Shown in pieces: positions 20,854 through 31,379 of a stretch of DNA of 64,000 bases. How positions within the stretch are numbered: the stretch's first letter is position 1; every line of letters begins with the position of its first letter. The notes below the pieces were generated by a model. The model ran no database searches. It saw only the letters and a list, made by a program, of their open reading frames with translations, and was not told where the DNA came from. The stretch spans positions 5,598,001 through 5,662,000 of the forward strand of contig JAEOAD010000018.1 of the NCBI GenBank assembly GCA_036365145.1, read 5' to 3'. The stretch comes from Orientallactaga sibirica. Its lineage: Eukaryota > Chordata > Mammalia > Rodentia > Dipodidae. The translations under genes were made by a program, and so were the position numbers.

Positions 20854-22310
20854 ATTCTGAGCCGGGCGTGGTGGCGCACGCCTTTAATCCCAGCACTCGG
20901 GAGGCAGAGGTAGGAGGATCGCCGAGAGTTCGAGGCCACCCTGAGACTACATAGTTAATTCCAGGTCAGCCTGGACCAGAGTGAGACCCTACCTCGCAAA
21001 ACAAAAAAAAAAAAAAAAAAAAAAAAAATTTATTCTGGGCTGGAGAGATGGCTTAGTGGTTAAGGCACTTGCCTGCAAAGCCAAAAAACCCAGGTTCAAA
21101 TCCCCAGAACCCACCTAAGCCAGATGCACAAAGTAGCACATGCATCTGGAGTTGTTTGCAATGGCTTGAGGCCCTGCCACGCCCATTTTCTTTCTCTCTT
21201 ATCTGCCCCTTTCTCTCTCTCAAATAAATAAATAAACAAGAATGTTAAAAAGTATTTATTTAGGGCTGGAGAGATGGCATAGTAGTTAAGGTGTTTACCT
21301 GCAAAGTCAAAGGACCCAGGTTCAACTCCCCAGAACCCACATAAGCCAGAAGCACAAGGTGGTGCATGCATTTGGAATCTGTTTGCAGTGGCTGGAGGCC
21401 CTGGCACACCCATATTCATTAGTTTTCTCTCTCTCTCTCCATCTCTCTTGCAAATAAATACATAAAAATAAAAAACATTTAGCCGGGTGTGGTGGTGCAT
21501 ACCTTTAATCCCAGCACTGAGGGATTGCCATGAGTGAGTTCGAGGCCATCCTGAGACTACATAGTGAATTCCAGGTCAGCCTGAGAGCCAGAGTGAAACC
21601 CTACCTCGAAAAACCAAAAAAAAAAAAAAATAAAATAAAATAAATAAAAAAATAAAAGGCTCAGTGGTTAAAGGCACCTTCTTGCAAAATCTGCAGACCT
21701 GGTTCAATTCCCTAGCATTCATGTATAGCAAATCCCAAGGTGGCACATGCACCTGCAGCATCAAGAGACCCTAGTGCACAGGGTGTGGTGGTGCACACCT
21801 TTAATCCAAACACTTGGGAGGCAGAGGTACGAGGACTGCTGTGAGTTCAATGCCACCCAGAGACTACACAGTGAATTGCAAGGACAGAATGGGGAGATGG
21901 CTCAGTGGTTAAAGGTGCTTGCTTGAAAGCCTGCTGGCCTGGGTTCAATTCCCCAGCACCCAAAAAGCCAAAACAAAATGTGATACAAGTATCTGACACT
22001 GATTTGTAGCAGAAGACCCTGGCACACCCATACAAATAAGTTACATACATACATATATGTGTATATATAAAGCTGGGCCTGGAGAGATGGCTTAGCAGTT
22101 AAGCGCTTGCCTGTGAAGCCTAAGGACTCTGGTTTGAGATTCAATTCCCCAGGAACCAAGTAAGCCAGATGCACAAGGTGGTGCATGCGTGTGGAGTTCT
22201 TTTGCAGTGTCTGGAGGCCCTGGCATGCCCATTTTCTCTCTATCTGCCTCTTTCTCTGTCTGTTGCTTTCAAATAAATAAATAATAAAAAAAAAAAAAAA
22301 AGAAGCAAAA
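20653..22310 (+). mobile_element. Head-to-tail array of about nine SINEs in TACC3 intron 1
   Basis: All are plus: B1 20673-20850, B1 20861-21028, tRNA-derived 21037-21244, tRNA-derived 21262-21475, B1 21480-21650, tRNA-derived (5' truncated) 21655-21780, B1 (truncated) 21783-21890, tRNA-derived 21888-22070 and tRNA-derived 22076-22305. The first three share the target TTTATTCTG (20663, 20851, 21029). Long A-runs at 20820-20850 and 21002-21028 indicate young B1s. Confidence 0.82.
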
Positions 22311-22840
22311 AGCCAGAGGAAGCCCCAAGTAATACATGGGCTTCTCCCTGTGGTATAAAGCCCAAGGGGCATTTGAGACCAAATCCACAGAAAGGAGGTT
22401 GGCAGCCCTGGTCTGCATCCCTCCTATGGAGCTGGAAAGTGAGGATGGAGAAGGATGTTTTCAGAGCTGAAGCCCAGAGAAGTTATAATAGGAAGGTGTC
22501 AAGCAGCTTTTACATCAGGGCCTCCACACAGGCCCTGAAGGTGGTAGTATGGCTTCATTCCTTCTCCTTATGCTGGTCACTGACAGAGTTTATCACCCTT
22601 TCTACTTACAGCTTTATCAATCTAGGTGTTATCAGAGAACAAACTATTGACTTGTCTAAAGGGGCAAAATGGGTCTTGGCAGTAAGGCCCTGGGAGCTCA
22701 GGTTGAAGAGAAGAGAGAAGTCTCCATGGGGACCAAGAGAAGAGGGGAAGGGATGAAAGGAGAGGCTGCACTCAGTTTGGCCAACAGGCTACACAAGGGA
22801 GAAAACAGAAGTCAAGAGCAATGTTTAGGATTTTGGCTTG
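22310..22840. other. Unique intronic sequence of TACC3
   Basis: No exon or repeat recognised. The open frames seen have no support. Confidence 0.5.
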
Positions 22841-22844
22841 AAAG

Positions 22845-23330
22845 GCTGGGCATGGTGGCGCATGCCTTTAATCCCAGCACTTGGGAGGCAGAGGTAGGAG
22901 GATCGTCATGAGTTTGAGGCCACCCTGAGAATACACAGTGAATTCCAGGTCAGCCTGGGCTAGAGTGAGACTCTACCTCAAAAAACCAAAAAAAAAAAAA
23001 AAAAAAAAAGGATAAACTGGTTATGGATAAGTGGGGCTGTGAGATGCACAAGCATAGGTCTCTGGGTTATGTACAGTTCAGCTTAACCTTTCCATTTTCT
23101 TTTAAAAAATATTTTATTTAAAAATATTTCATTTATTTGAGAGAGAGAAAGAGGCAGGTATAGAGAAACCGAGAATGGGTACACCTGGGCCTCTAGCCAC
23201 TACAAATGAACTCCAAATGCATGAGCCACCTCGTGCATCTGGCTTTACATGGGTACTGGGGAATTGAACTTAGGTACTTAGGCTTTGCAGGCAAGCGCCT
23301 TATCCACTGAGCCATCTCTCTCCAGCCATA
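22845..23330. mobile_element. B1 (+) and tRNA-derived SINE (-)
   Basis: B1 at 22845-23009 (plus, long A-tail) and tRNA-derived SINE at about 23105-23328 (minus). Confidence 0.85.
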
Positions 23331-23740
23331 GCCTATCCTTTTCAAGTGACATTTTTGTTGAGGATGGGAAGGCTATTGGAAGGTGCTCCTGGGAATAAAC
23401 TTTTACAAGCCAGACTTGTGTTGTGATGCTTTCTTGGTGCAGAAGTGACTAGAGTGGGGTGGGGGAAGAAGCATATGCAAGCAAGCCTTTGATGATGCTG
23501 CACCTGCCCTGGTGAGAATAAGCACAAGGTGCCTGAGGGAGGTGGTACAGCTGGAGTTGGTGATGGTCTCCCAGGTGATATGCGTGGAAGAATGAAGGTT
23601 GACTTCTGGATGAGGACAGCTACTATTGGTATGGAACAGGAGGAGCAGAGATGGGATTAGAGATCCTGCTTAACACCTCCCACCTGGGAGGAACAGTTAG
23701 TTGGCAAGTGGCTAAGATCAAGATTTTAAGGGGGGGGAGG
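23331..23740. other. Unique intronic sequence of TACC3
   Basis: Nothing recognised. Confidence 0.45.
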
Positions 23741-24078
23741 GACTGGAGAGATGGCTTAGCGGTCAAGCATGCCTACAAAGCCTAAGGACACTGGTTCGAG
23801 TCTCCAGGTCCCACGTAAGCACAAGGGGGCACAGGCGTCTGGAGTTCGCTTGCAATGACTGGAAGCCCTGGTGCGCCCATTCTCACTTTCCCTCTCTCTG
23901 TCTCTAACAAATAAATAAAAATAAGAAATCTTTAAGCCAGGCACGGTGGCGAGTGCCTTTAAACTCAGAACTAGGGAGGCAGAGGTAGGAGGATCACCGT
24001 GAGTTCGAAACTCGCCTGAGACTACTTAATGAGTTCCAGGTCAGCCCGAGTTAGAGTGAGACCCTACCTCGAAAAAGA
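23741..24078 (+). mobile_element. tRNA-derived SINE followed by B1
   Basis: tRNA-derived SINE at about 23741-23933 and B1 at 23935-24075, both plus. They are the closest repeats to the TACC3 promoter. Confidence 0.85.
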
Positions 24079-24728
24079 GTTTAAGACTGGAATGTGTATT
24101 TATGAGTCAAAGCCTATGGGTGATATTTTAGAGGAGGTCAACCTGGTGGCTAGTATCGAGGAAAGGACCACGGCCTGGGCCTTGAGGAAGCCTGACAGAA
24201 GCGGGGGAAACGTTTCCAATAAGGGGCATTAATTTCCAGGTTGGACAGGAAGTGATTTAAGGTGACAAAGAGCTCCAGAGCAACAAAGTATCCCTGAGAT
24301 GGTGAGCAGCAATAGCGACGGAGGACATACGATACAGTTTTGCAGAAACGGTGCTGGAGAGAGTTGGTACAAAGGATGTCCTGGTTCAAATACGCCTCAA
24401 CACCCGACACATTCGCAACGGAAAGGGCCGGGGGTGGAGGAAAACACCAACATGCACACGTGGCCACCGCGGAGGACGTCAGCTGGGGCCAGAGTAAGAC
24501 TGGCGGGCCGCTCGCGCACAGCCCAGCGCGGAGCGCAGCCCGCCGGCGCCCTGTCTCCCTCCTGGTGACAGACTAGCCGGTGGCGGGTCAGCCCAGAAGG
24601 CCTTTGCGCGAGGGGCGCCCCTGTTCCCCCCAAGCGTATGCAAGAGGAGCGGCCAGTGCGAGGGGCGGCCTCTCCATCCAGTCGGAATCTGGGTCCTGCC
24701 TCTCCCCGCCCAGGAGACCGAAGTTTAC

Positions 24729-24890
24729 CTGCTCGCTGCAGCTGAGCGATGGGCCCGCGCCACCGCCCACCACGACAGAGAAGCGCCGCGTCTGCTCCGT
24801 GTTAGGCAGCCGAGCGGGAGAAACAGATCAGCCCGAACCCCCGCCGCCGCAGCTCTATCACCCCGCGATAGCGGTCTGCAGCTCCCCGCC
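24729..24890 (-). other. TACC3: TACC3 non-coding exon 1 (5' end approximate)
   Basis: On the TACC3 strand, CGAGCAG|GTAAAC at 24729/24728 is a strong donor inside the CpG island, and the next exon begins with acceptor CAG directly before the start codon. The upstream limit is a guess from the promoter elements at 24897-24930. Confidence 0.65.
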
Positions 24891-24896
24891 CGCACA

Positions 24897-24930
24897 TTCA
24901 AATATCGACGGTTAGCGCCGCACAGCCAAT
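24897..24930 (-). promoter_or_regulatory. CHR-like element with upstream CCAAT box, TACC3 side
   Basis: On the TACC3 strand, TTTGAA (24897-24902) matches the cell-cycle homology region. About 23 bp upstream is ATTGG (24926-24930), an NF-Y site. GGCGCTAACCG lies between them, like a CDE/E2F or MYB half-site. This arrangement is typical of DREAM/MuvB-controlled G2/M genes, a class in which TACC3 is known to fall. Binding here is inferred. Confidence 0.6.
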
Positions 24931-25296
24931 CAGCGCGCGGCAAGGTGGGTACCCGCCCAGGCACCGGCGGCCAATGAGAGGCCGCGTAGGTACTGCCCTT
25001 TACGCGCAGGAGGTTCCTCTTCCGGGAGCCGAGGGCATCCTAGGAGTTGTTGGGAGTGGAGAAAATGGGTTTCCGCAGTGGGCAGGGCGGCTGGTGGGTG
25101 GACAGTCGCCCGGGGTCCACAGTCACTCTGGAAATGTCCGGCTATGCTGGCTGTTAGAAGAGGACAGTTTGCCTGGGTCTGAGTTTCTTCAACTGTCCAG
25201 TGAGACTACATGTTCTCATGGTTGCTGGGGAGGAGCCGCACCCTCTTTGGGACCGTCAGGACGGCTCACAGCTTCTGGCTAAGCGCTGGGCCCTAG

Positions 25297-25530
25297 AAGC
25301 CCTCCCAGAGTGCCCCGCGGGCGATCTTGACAGTGGACTCCGTCTCCCAGGCGCCCCGGGGGCGACCTGACAGAGGACTCCATCTCCCAGAGTGCCCCGC
25401 GGGCGCACGTACTGACGGGAAACGCCGTATCTACGAGTACCCCGCAAGCCGCCTCACTTGGGGACTTCTTCTCCCAGGGTGCTCTGCGGACAACCTGACT
25501 GAGGACTCTGTCTCCCAGAGCGCCCCGCGG
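25297..25530 (+). repeat. Tandem array of about six 41-bp units with ZNF143-like motifs, upstream of TMEM129
   Basis: Units begin near 25297, 25336, 25376, 25414, 25463 and 25504. Most contain GACTC-N3-CTCCCAG followed by AGTGCCCCGCGGG or a near variant, preceded by CTGACAGAG. The unit near 25414 is the most degraded. The core resembles the ZNF143/THAP11 site (ACTACA-N2-TCCCAG-N-ATGC). The array ends less than 100 bp before the TMEM129 start codon, so it is promoter or 5' UTR. Confidence 0.75.
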
Positions 25531-25616
25531 GAGGCCTGGCAGTGACGGCCACAACTCACCCACTGCCCAGGACTGGACACACCCTACCTCTTTCCTGCGC
25601 GGTGTGCAGCGGCGCG

Positions 25617-25821
25617 ATGGACAGCCCCGAGGTGACCTTCACGCTAGCCTACCTGGTTTTCGCTGTGTGCTTCGTGTTCACGCCCAACGAGTTCCATTCG
25701 GCCGGGCTTACTGTTCAGAATCTGTTGTCGGGCTGGCTGGGCAGCGAAGACGCCGCCTTCGTGCCCTACCACCTGCGCCGCACGGCCGCCACGCTGCTGT
25801 GCCATTCGCTGCTGCCACTGG
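25617..25821 (+). CDS. TMEM129: TMEM129 exon 1, residues 1-69
   Basis: First membrane segment, FTPNEFHSAGLTVQNLLSGW, and the start of the second. It ends CCACTGG|GTGAGC in phase 1. Confidence 0.96.
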
Positions 25822-28800
25822 GTGAGCCTCTTGCACGCGCGGTCGTGGTTGGCGCAGGGCTGGGTGTGTGGGGGCTTCCTGCCGGGGTCCGAAGCCGCTG
25901 GGTGTAGGTGGCACAGGTGGCTGGACCCCGGATCGAGCGCCCACCCCTGCAGCCCAAGCTGTCGCTGAACACTCAGGGGCGTTCTGTGCTGTCCTGGATA
26001 GGAGGCGCCCACCTCTGCTCTGGCCTGCGCGTGAGACTCAGCCGGAGCCGGGATCCAGTCTTGGACCATCACCGTGGTGGGGGCTCAGGAATCCCTCAGC
26101 GTGTTCTCCATGTTGTGGTGCTGGGGGGAGGGGGACGATACTAAAAAAGGGCTTCTGTTGAAGATTATCACAGGAAGGGTCCGAGGGCTGCCTGGGGCAG
26201 ATGGGTGCTGGGAGAGCTGGCAGAGCCAGAGACGTCCAAGATTGGGGAACACTGATGCAGAGGTTTTTTCTCCAGGCCAGGTTTCAGGCGCTGCCCAGAG
26301 CAGTAGTGGGCCTCTGGGAGGCAGGAAGATGGTTTGGGGAGTATTTCTGGACATAGCAGTGACTGGAGTCTGGTAACCATGTGGGAGACTTCTGAAGGAT
26401 ACAGGAAGGGGGGGGGAAGTCTGGGAGATGGCTGGAGGCCTGTCCTATCACATCTGCTGGGCACAGGAAGGGTTAAGTGTGGGGATGCAGCAGCGTGGGC
26501 ACCAGAGAGCTGGAGACAGGTATGAGATGGAGGTACACGGGCCCGTTTTGAGGCTGAGATAGGTATGAGATGGAGGTACACGGGCCTGTTTTGAGGCTGA
26601 GATAGGTTGACAAAGCCCACTGGAGAGCTAGAGATGGGGCTGCCTGGCCAGTTGGTTGTTTGGCCTAAAGATTCAGTGCTTTGTGAGATAGATGAGGAAA
26701 GTGGGGCCCTGACAGATTGTCTCCCAGGGTTCCCAGGGTGGCCTGACTGGGTCTCCTGTGTGGGGCTGGGTTCCCTGAACAAATTTCTCTCCCAAGGCCC
26801 GAGGTGAGTTTCTGGAGCCCCTCTAGCTGAACTCATTCCATAGGCACTTCCATGACACCAACAGGAAACTCAAACTCAGGGAACACAAGTCACTCACAGA
26901 GACCACACCAAAAACAATGGAGTTAACTTTTTTTTGTTGTTTGTTTGTTTTGTTTTGTTTTGTTTTAGGAGGTAGAATCTCCATCTAATCCAGGCCCACC
27001 TAGATGGAATTCACTTTGTAGTCTCAGGGTGGTTGGAACTCACCATCAAATATTTTTATTTTTTTATTTGCAAGGAGAGAAAGAAAGAGAATGAATGAGT
27101 GTGCCGAGGTCTCAAGCCAGTGCAAATGAATTCTAGAGTCATGTGCCGCTTTGTGTGTCTGGCTTTATGTGGTTACTAGGGTATCGAACCCAGGTCATTG
27201 GGCTTTGCAGGCAAGGACCTTAGGCATATCTCCAGCCCCTTGTTTATCTTTTGAGAAGCTTTCATTTTTTTTTTTTTTTGGTTTTTCGAGGTAGGGTTTC
27301 ACTCTAGTCCAGACTGTCCTAGAATACTATGTAGTCTCAGGGTGGCCTCGAACTCATGGTGATCCTCCTTCCTCTGCCTCCTGAGTGCTGGGAATAAAGG
27401 CGTGCGCCACCACACCCAGCTAGCTTTCAAGTTTTATAGACATATTAATTGTTACATAACAAGTTATCTTAATATTTAGTGGTTTGGTATAAAATAAACA
27501 TTTACTGTTGGTTTTCACAAACTGGAACCTACCCAATATAGTCTCTCACCATCTACTTTGTAAGTCATTTTGATGTTCAGATTATTCCCAGTCTGGCCAG
27601 AGGGCCCTACAGCTGACTCCCATGTCCTTGGATCACAGCTCATCATTGTTTACTTTCCTGCACATAGTGTCCTAGCTCTGGGATGGGCCACATAGGATCT
27701 GCTTCCTCATAGGGGGCAGATTGAGAGGCCAAGATCTAGCCCAGGGAGCTGTCACCAGTAGGTCAAGGGTCAGTCCTATGCAAGGTCATTGTGTTTCCTT
27801 TTGCTTTTCTAAGACTTTGGTTTGTTCTTTCTTTATTTTATTTTTTTGGGGTAGAGTCCAGCTATAGCCCAGGCTGACTTCGAACTCATGGCAATCCTCC
27901 TACCTCAGCCTCCCAAGTGCTGGGATTAAAGGTGTGCACCATGACACCTGGCTTTTTTTTTTTTTCTAGGTAGGGTCTCACTCTAGTTCAGACTGACCTG
28001 GAATTCACTACGTAGTCTCAGGGTGGCCTTTAACTCTCGGTGATCCTCCTACATCTGCCTCCCGAGTGCTGGGATTAAAGGCGTGTGCCACCATGCCTGG
28101 CCATTCTTTGCTTTGTGTTTCCAATAGTCAGGTGCTATTTGTATCAAATGATAGAAATAAATTGAAAATATTTCCCTCTAGTGTGTGGCACCATTGTGGC
28201 TAAGGGTTGAGGCAAGCCTGCTGTTAAGGTGCAGGGAAAGGACCACCTGTCCTGAGAGCTGACCAGGCCCCAGGGTAGAGGGCCAGTGCTGAGGCCAGGA
28301 CTGGTAACAAGAAAGGAAGAGGCTTCTTTTTCCCTGCACAGGGGTAGCATTATGGTTTTCAGTTGGACCACCACAGAGAAAGATGGCACCAGGAAGCCCA
28401 GACTTCTCCTGAGATGCCTTCTCCTCTGCAGGGTACTACATGGGCATGTGCTTTGCAGCCTCAGAAAAGCAGCTCTACTCCCCCAGTCAGGCTCCGGAGG
28501 CCTGGCAGTTCTTCCTTCTCTTGGCTGTGATGCTCCCCTCTATCTCCTGTACCCTGATTTACTACTGGTCCTGGGACCGGTGGGCTCGACACCCACTAGC
28601 CCAAACCCTGGCCCTCTACGCCCTTCCACAGTCGGGCTGGCAGGCAGTTGCTTCTTCCATCAACACAGAGTTCCGGCGGATTGATAAATTTGCTACTGGG
28701 GCACCTGGTGCTCGCGTAATTGTGACAGACACATGGGTAATGAAGGTGACCACATACCGTGTGCATGTGGCTCAGCAGCAAGCTGTGCATCTGACTGTGA

Positions 28801-29859
28801 CAGAGTCTCGGCAGCATGAGCTTTCCCCAGACTCAAATCTACCTGTGCAGCTCCTTACCATCCATGTGGCAAGCATCAATCCTGCCGTTCAGTCCTTTGA
28901 CATCCGGTAAGTGTGATGGCTTATAACCTGCCAAGAGGCACCCAGGCTCTGATCTTCATGCACCTCTGGGAAGGTCCTGGGGGTGGGGGTGGACTGAGGC
29001 ACTCCTGGGGCCTGTGTGATGATGATACCAGTCAACTGACCCCTCTAGTGTTGCCCTCCCTTTTGGCCCCTGATGCTCTCATCTTTCCCCTTGCTGCACC
29101 TTCTGCTTTGTCAGTGAGCCACCTCCACTGTTTCATGGGTTGGCTCAGGACTGGGGTTGAATAGCGTTTCAGCTTTCCCCCTCCTCTCCCTTGGGGGTGG
29201 GTGACCACTGAGTCTGTGGGCTCTGGCCTCAGGGCCATCTTTACTGGCTGCTGCTCTGGAGAATTCCTTGAGGTTGCTTGTTTTCCCTGGCCTGCCTCTG
29301 ACCTGGGTGGCTTCAGATTGTGGACACAAGATCAGAGTGATCCAACCCAGCAGGCCACACCTTCTACAGGCTGAACTCAGCAGAATATGGTGAGCTGTGT
29401 GAGAAGCTTCAAGCCCCTATTCGCAGTGCAGCCAATGTGGTCATCCGCCAGAGCCTAGGTGACCTGTTCCTGGAAACATTTGCCTCCCTGGTGGAGGTCA
29501 ACCCAACCTATTCGGTGCCCAGCAGCCAGGTGGGGGCTGGCCCAAGTGGAGGGGCGGATGGGGGACCATCTTGCTTGGCTTCTGCAACCCATTTTGTGCC
29601 ACCTTTGCAGGAGCTTGAGGCCTGTATAGGCTGCATGCAGACGCGGGCTAGTGTGAAGCTGGTGAAGACCTGCCAGGAGCCAGCTGTGGGCGAGTGCCAG
29701 CAGTGCTATTGCCGCCCCATGTGGTGCCTGACCTGCATGGGCAAGTGGTTTGCCAGCCGCCAGGACCCCCAACGTCCGGACACTTGGCTGGCTAGCCGCG
29801 TGCCCTGTCCCACCTGCCGTGCACGCTTCTGCATCCTGGACGTATGTACTGTGCGCTGA
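25617..29859 (+). CDS. TMEM129: TMEM129, ER membrane E3 ubiquitin ligase (4 coding exons)
   Basis: TMEM129 is an ER-resident E3 ligase acting with Derlin-1 in ER-associated degradation, best known from its recruitment to MHC class I. Exons 25617-25821, 28432-28906, 29370-29529 and 29611-29859 join through GT-AG introns to 362 residues, the human length. Three hydrophobic stretches lie at about residues 7-25, 57-77 and 95-115. The C-terminal third is cytosolic and carries an atypical cysteine-only RING: C-I-G-C from Cys285, then GECQQCYCRPMWCLTCMGKW and VPCPTCRARFCILDVC. The protein opens MDSPEVTFTLAYLVFAV and ends CTVR. The ATG sits in GCGCGATGG, a fair Kozak context, with no conserved reading upstream. 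It diverges from TACC3 and is followed in the same direction by SLBP. Confidence 0.97.
26521..26606 (+). repeat. Two tandem copies of a 43-bp unit
   Basis: Units at 26521-26563 and 26564-26606 in TMEM129 intron 1 start TATGAGATGGAGGTACACGG and differ at one base (GGGCCCG versus GGGCCTG), which suggests a recent duplication. Confidence 0.9.
26925..28105 (-). mobile_element. SINE cluster in TMEM129 intron 1
   Basis: All are minus: truncated B1 26928-27045, tRNA-derived SINE 27046-27239, B1 27260-27421, diverged B1-like monomer 27837-27951 and B1 27952-28102. The gap 27425-27836 has an AT-rich start that resembles an ancient mammalian interspersed repeat, which I could not classify. Confidence 0.78.
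28432..28906 (+). CDS. TMEM129: TMEM129 exon 2, residues 69-227
   Basis: 475 nt after CTCTGCAG. It holds the second and third membrane segments and the conserved ALPQSGWQAVASSINTEFRR and VTTYRVHVAQQQ stretches. Ends ATCCG|GTAAGT. Confidence 0.96.
29370..29529 (+). CDS. TMEM129: TMEM129 exon 3, residues 227-280
   Basis: LNSAEYGELCEKLQAP and SLGDLFLETFASLVEVNP, ending SSQ before a GTGGGG donor. The following 81-nt intron has no in-frame stop. Confidence 0.93.
29611..29859 (+). CDS. TMEM129: TMEM129 exon 4 (RING-like domain), residues 281-362
   Basis: ELEACIGCMQTRASVKLVK through to the TGA stop. All cysteines expected for the RING-like zinc site are present. Confidence 0.96.
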   Translation, partial: ELEACIGCMQTRASVKLVKTCQEPAVGECQQCYCRPMWCLTCMGKWFASRQDPQRPDTWLASRVPCPTCRARFCILDVCTVR

Positions 29860-30965
29860 TCAAGACAGCAGTTCAGTGCCTCCACCAGCCACTCACTCAT
29901 AGGAGCGGCTAGACCTCCTAGGCCTCTGCAAAGGGCGCTAGTCAAAGCACATACCTGCAGACACTTTGGTTTAACTTTAAAAGAAATTCTTATGGAAATG
30001 CTGTATCCCTGGAGCCTTTAGCACCTCTTTTTGCTTACCTTCTTCCAGGTGGGGGCTGGTACTTCACACAGAGCTCCAGGGCCCTGAGACTGTGGGTTCT
30101 GGCCTAACAGTCTTCATCTGGTACTTTGCCTTAACTTTACTATGGAGCTCATCCGCCCCTCCGTTATAAGCCAGACCCATATCTTGTCCCAGGTCCATCC
30201 AGGAACTGCTTTCTGGCCTTGTGGTATTGAGACCCCACCCCACCCCAAACACACACATCTATGGACGCTGCTTGGAGGACCCAGAGCAACAATGTTGAGT
30301 GAGGGTGACTGCAGGTGTCACTCTAGTGAAATTTTTACCTAAAGCTTTCTGGTGGTTGTAGCCAGCCATGGGACAGCTCTTGGGTGGGGCAGCAAGAGCT
30401 GCAACCTAGAGCTAGGGCAGGATGCCCCCATTCACTCATGGGAGCTGCCCATGGTCTAGGAGGCCCTTAGTGACTTCTGCTCCAACAGTACAGGGAAGGT
30501 CAAGATCTCAGACTCTGGGCCCCAGAGAAGTGTTTGGGTGAGCTGAGGATCAGAGCCACAGCACCATCCAGAAAGCAAGCCCACCAGAGATTCAGCACAG
30601 GGTCAGCCACTGCCACTGCGGGTTGCCTGGATCAGATGATACCCTAGTGGCTCTCCAGCATGTAGGTGGGAAGCGGGGAGAGGCTGCCTTCCATCTCCCA
30701 GCTTTGACTAAGGCATAAGCCAGAAGTTCTTACAACTGGCTGGTTAAAACAGGAATGACAGACCCAGCTAGCACCTCTGCCAAGGCCGCACCTCACCCCA
30801 AGTCCTGCCAGCTGCTGAAGGGTGGCCAGAAGTCAACAGTTTCAAAGGCTGCCTAGGAAAGACTAGGTGGTTTAGGGTTATTTTTACAAAGGAAAGCTAA
30901 TTTTGTAAAATCAAACGTAGCTAAATGAATACAGTATTTAATAAAGTTTTAGTTTCCAAGTTCCT
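29860..30965 (+). other. TMEM129: TMEM129 3' untranslated region
   Basis: Unique sequence with no SINE, running from the TGA stop to a canonical AATAAA. It contains no further exon. Confidence 0.75.
30940..30945 (+). terminator. TMEM129: TMEM129 poly(A) signal AATAAA
   Basis: AATAAAGTTTTAG about 1.08 kb past the stop is the first canonical signal downstream. Confidence 0.75.
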
Positions 30966-31379
30966 CACTTTATTTTGCTTTGCTTGATAAGCAGAACCAA
31001 GCTTTTCTAACATTTGGCTGGTTAAGAGCGGGTGCGAGTACATTGTTCGGAGGGACAAGCACACTGCTGGTGGTCCAGGCACCTATAGGGACCCCTCTGC
31101 GCCAAGGGGCCGGAAGAGGTCGGCCCACTCAAGTCTGGAGACATACTTCTGGAGTGCCCTCAACTTCGCCCCTGCGGCGCTCCAGGCTTCCTGAGCACAG
31201 GTCCTGCTCCTAATGCAGACTGCCTTTTCACAGAGGCAGCCGCCTGTGCCACCTGAAGCTAGGCTAGGGGCAGTGGAGACTGCTGGGATTCGGCCCAAGC
31301 TGAGGGCTGTACGGGTGACAGGATCAAATCTCAAAGGAAAATGCAAATCTCCAGGTCGTATGTGCAGAGGCCGGAAGCA

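Larger units (their letters stand above)
24480..25900. promoter_or_regulatory. CpG-island bidirectional promoter of TACC3 and TMEM129
   Basis: A GC- and CpG-rich block free of SINEs. It covers the TACC3 non-coding first exon, the space between the two divergent genes and TMEM129 exon 1. CCAAT boxes lie at 24926-24930 and 24971-24975, with GC boxes nearby (for example CCCCGCCCG around 24884-24892). There is no obvious TATA box, as expected for CpG-island promoters. Head-to-head arrangement matches the human locus. Confidence 0.85.

Noticed and set aside
26168..26836. 222-codon minus-strand open frame in TMEM129 intron 1
   Set aside because: Low-complexity Pro/Ser-rich translation, no recognisable domain, and it overlaps a tandem duplication. 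Treated as chance.
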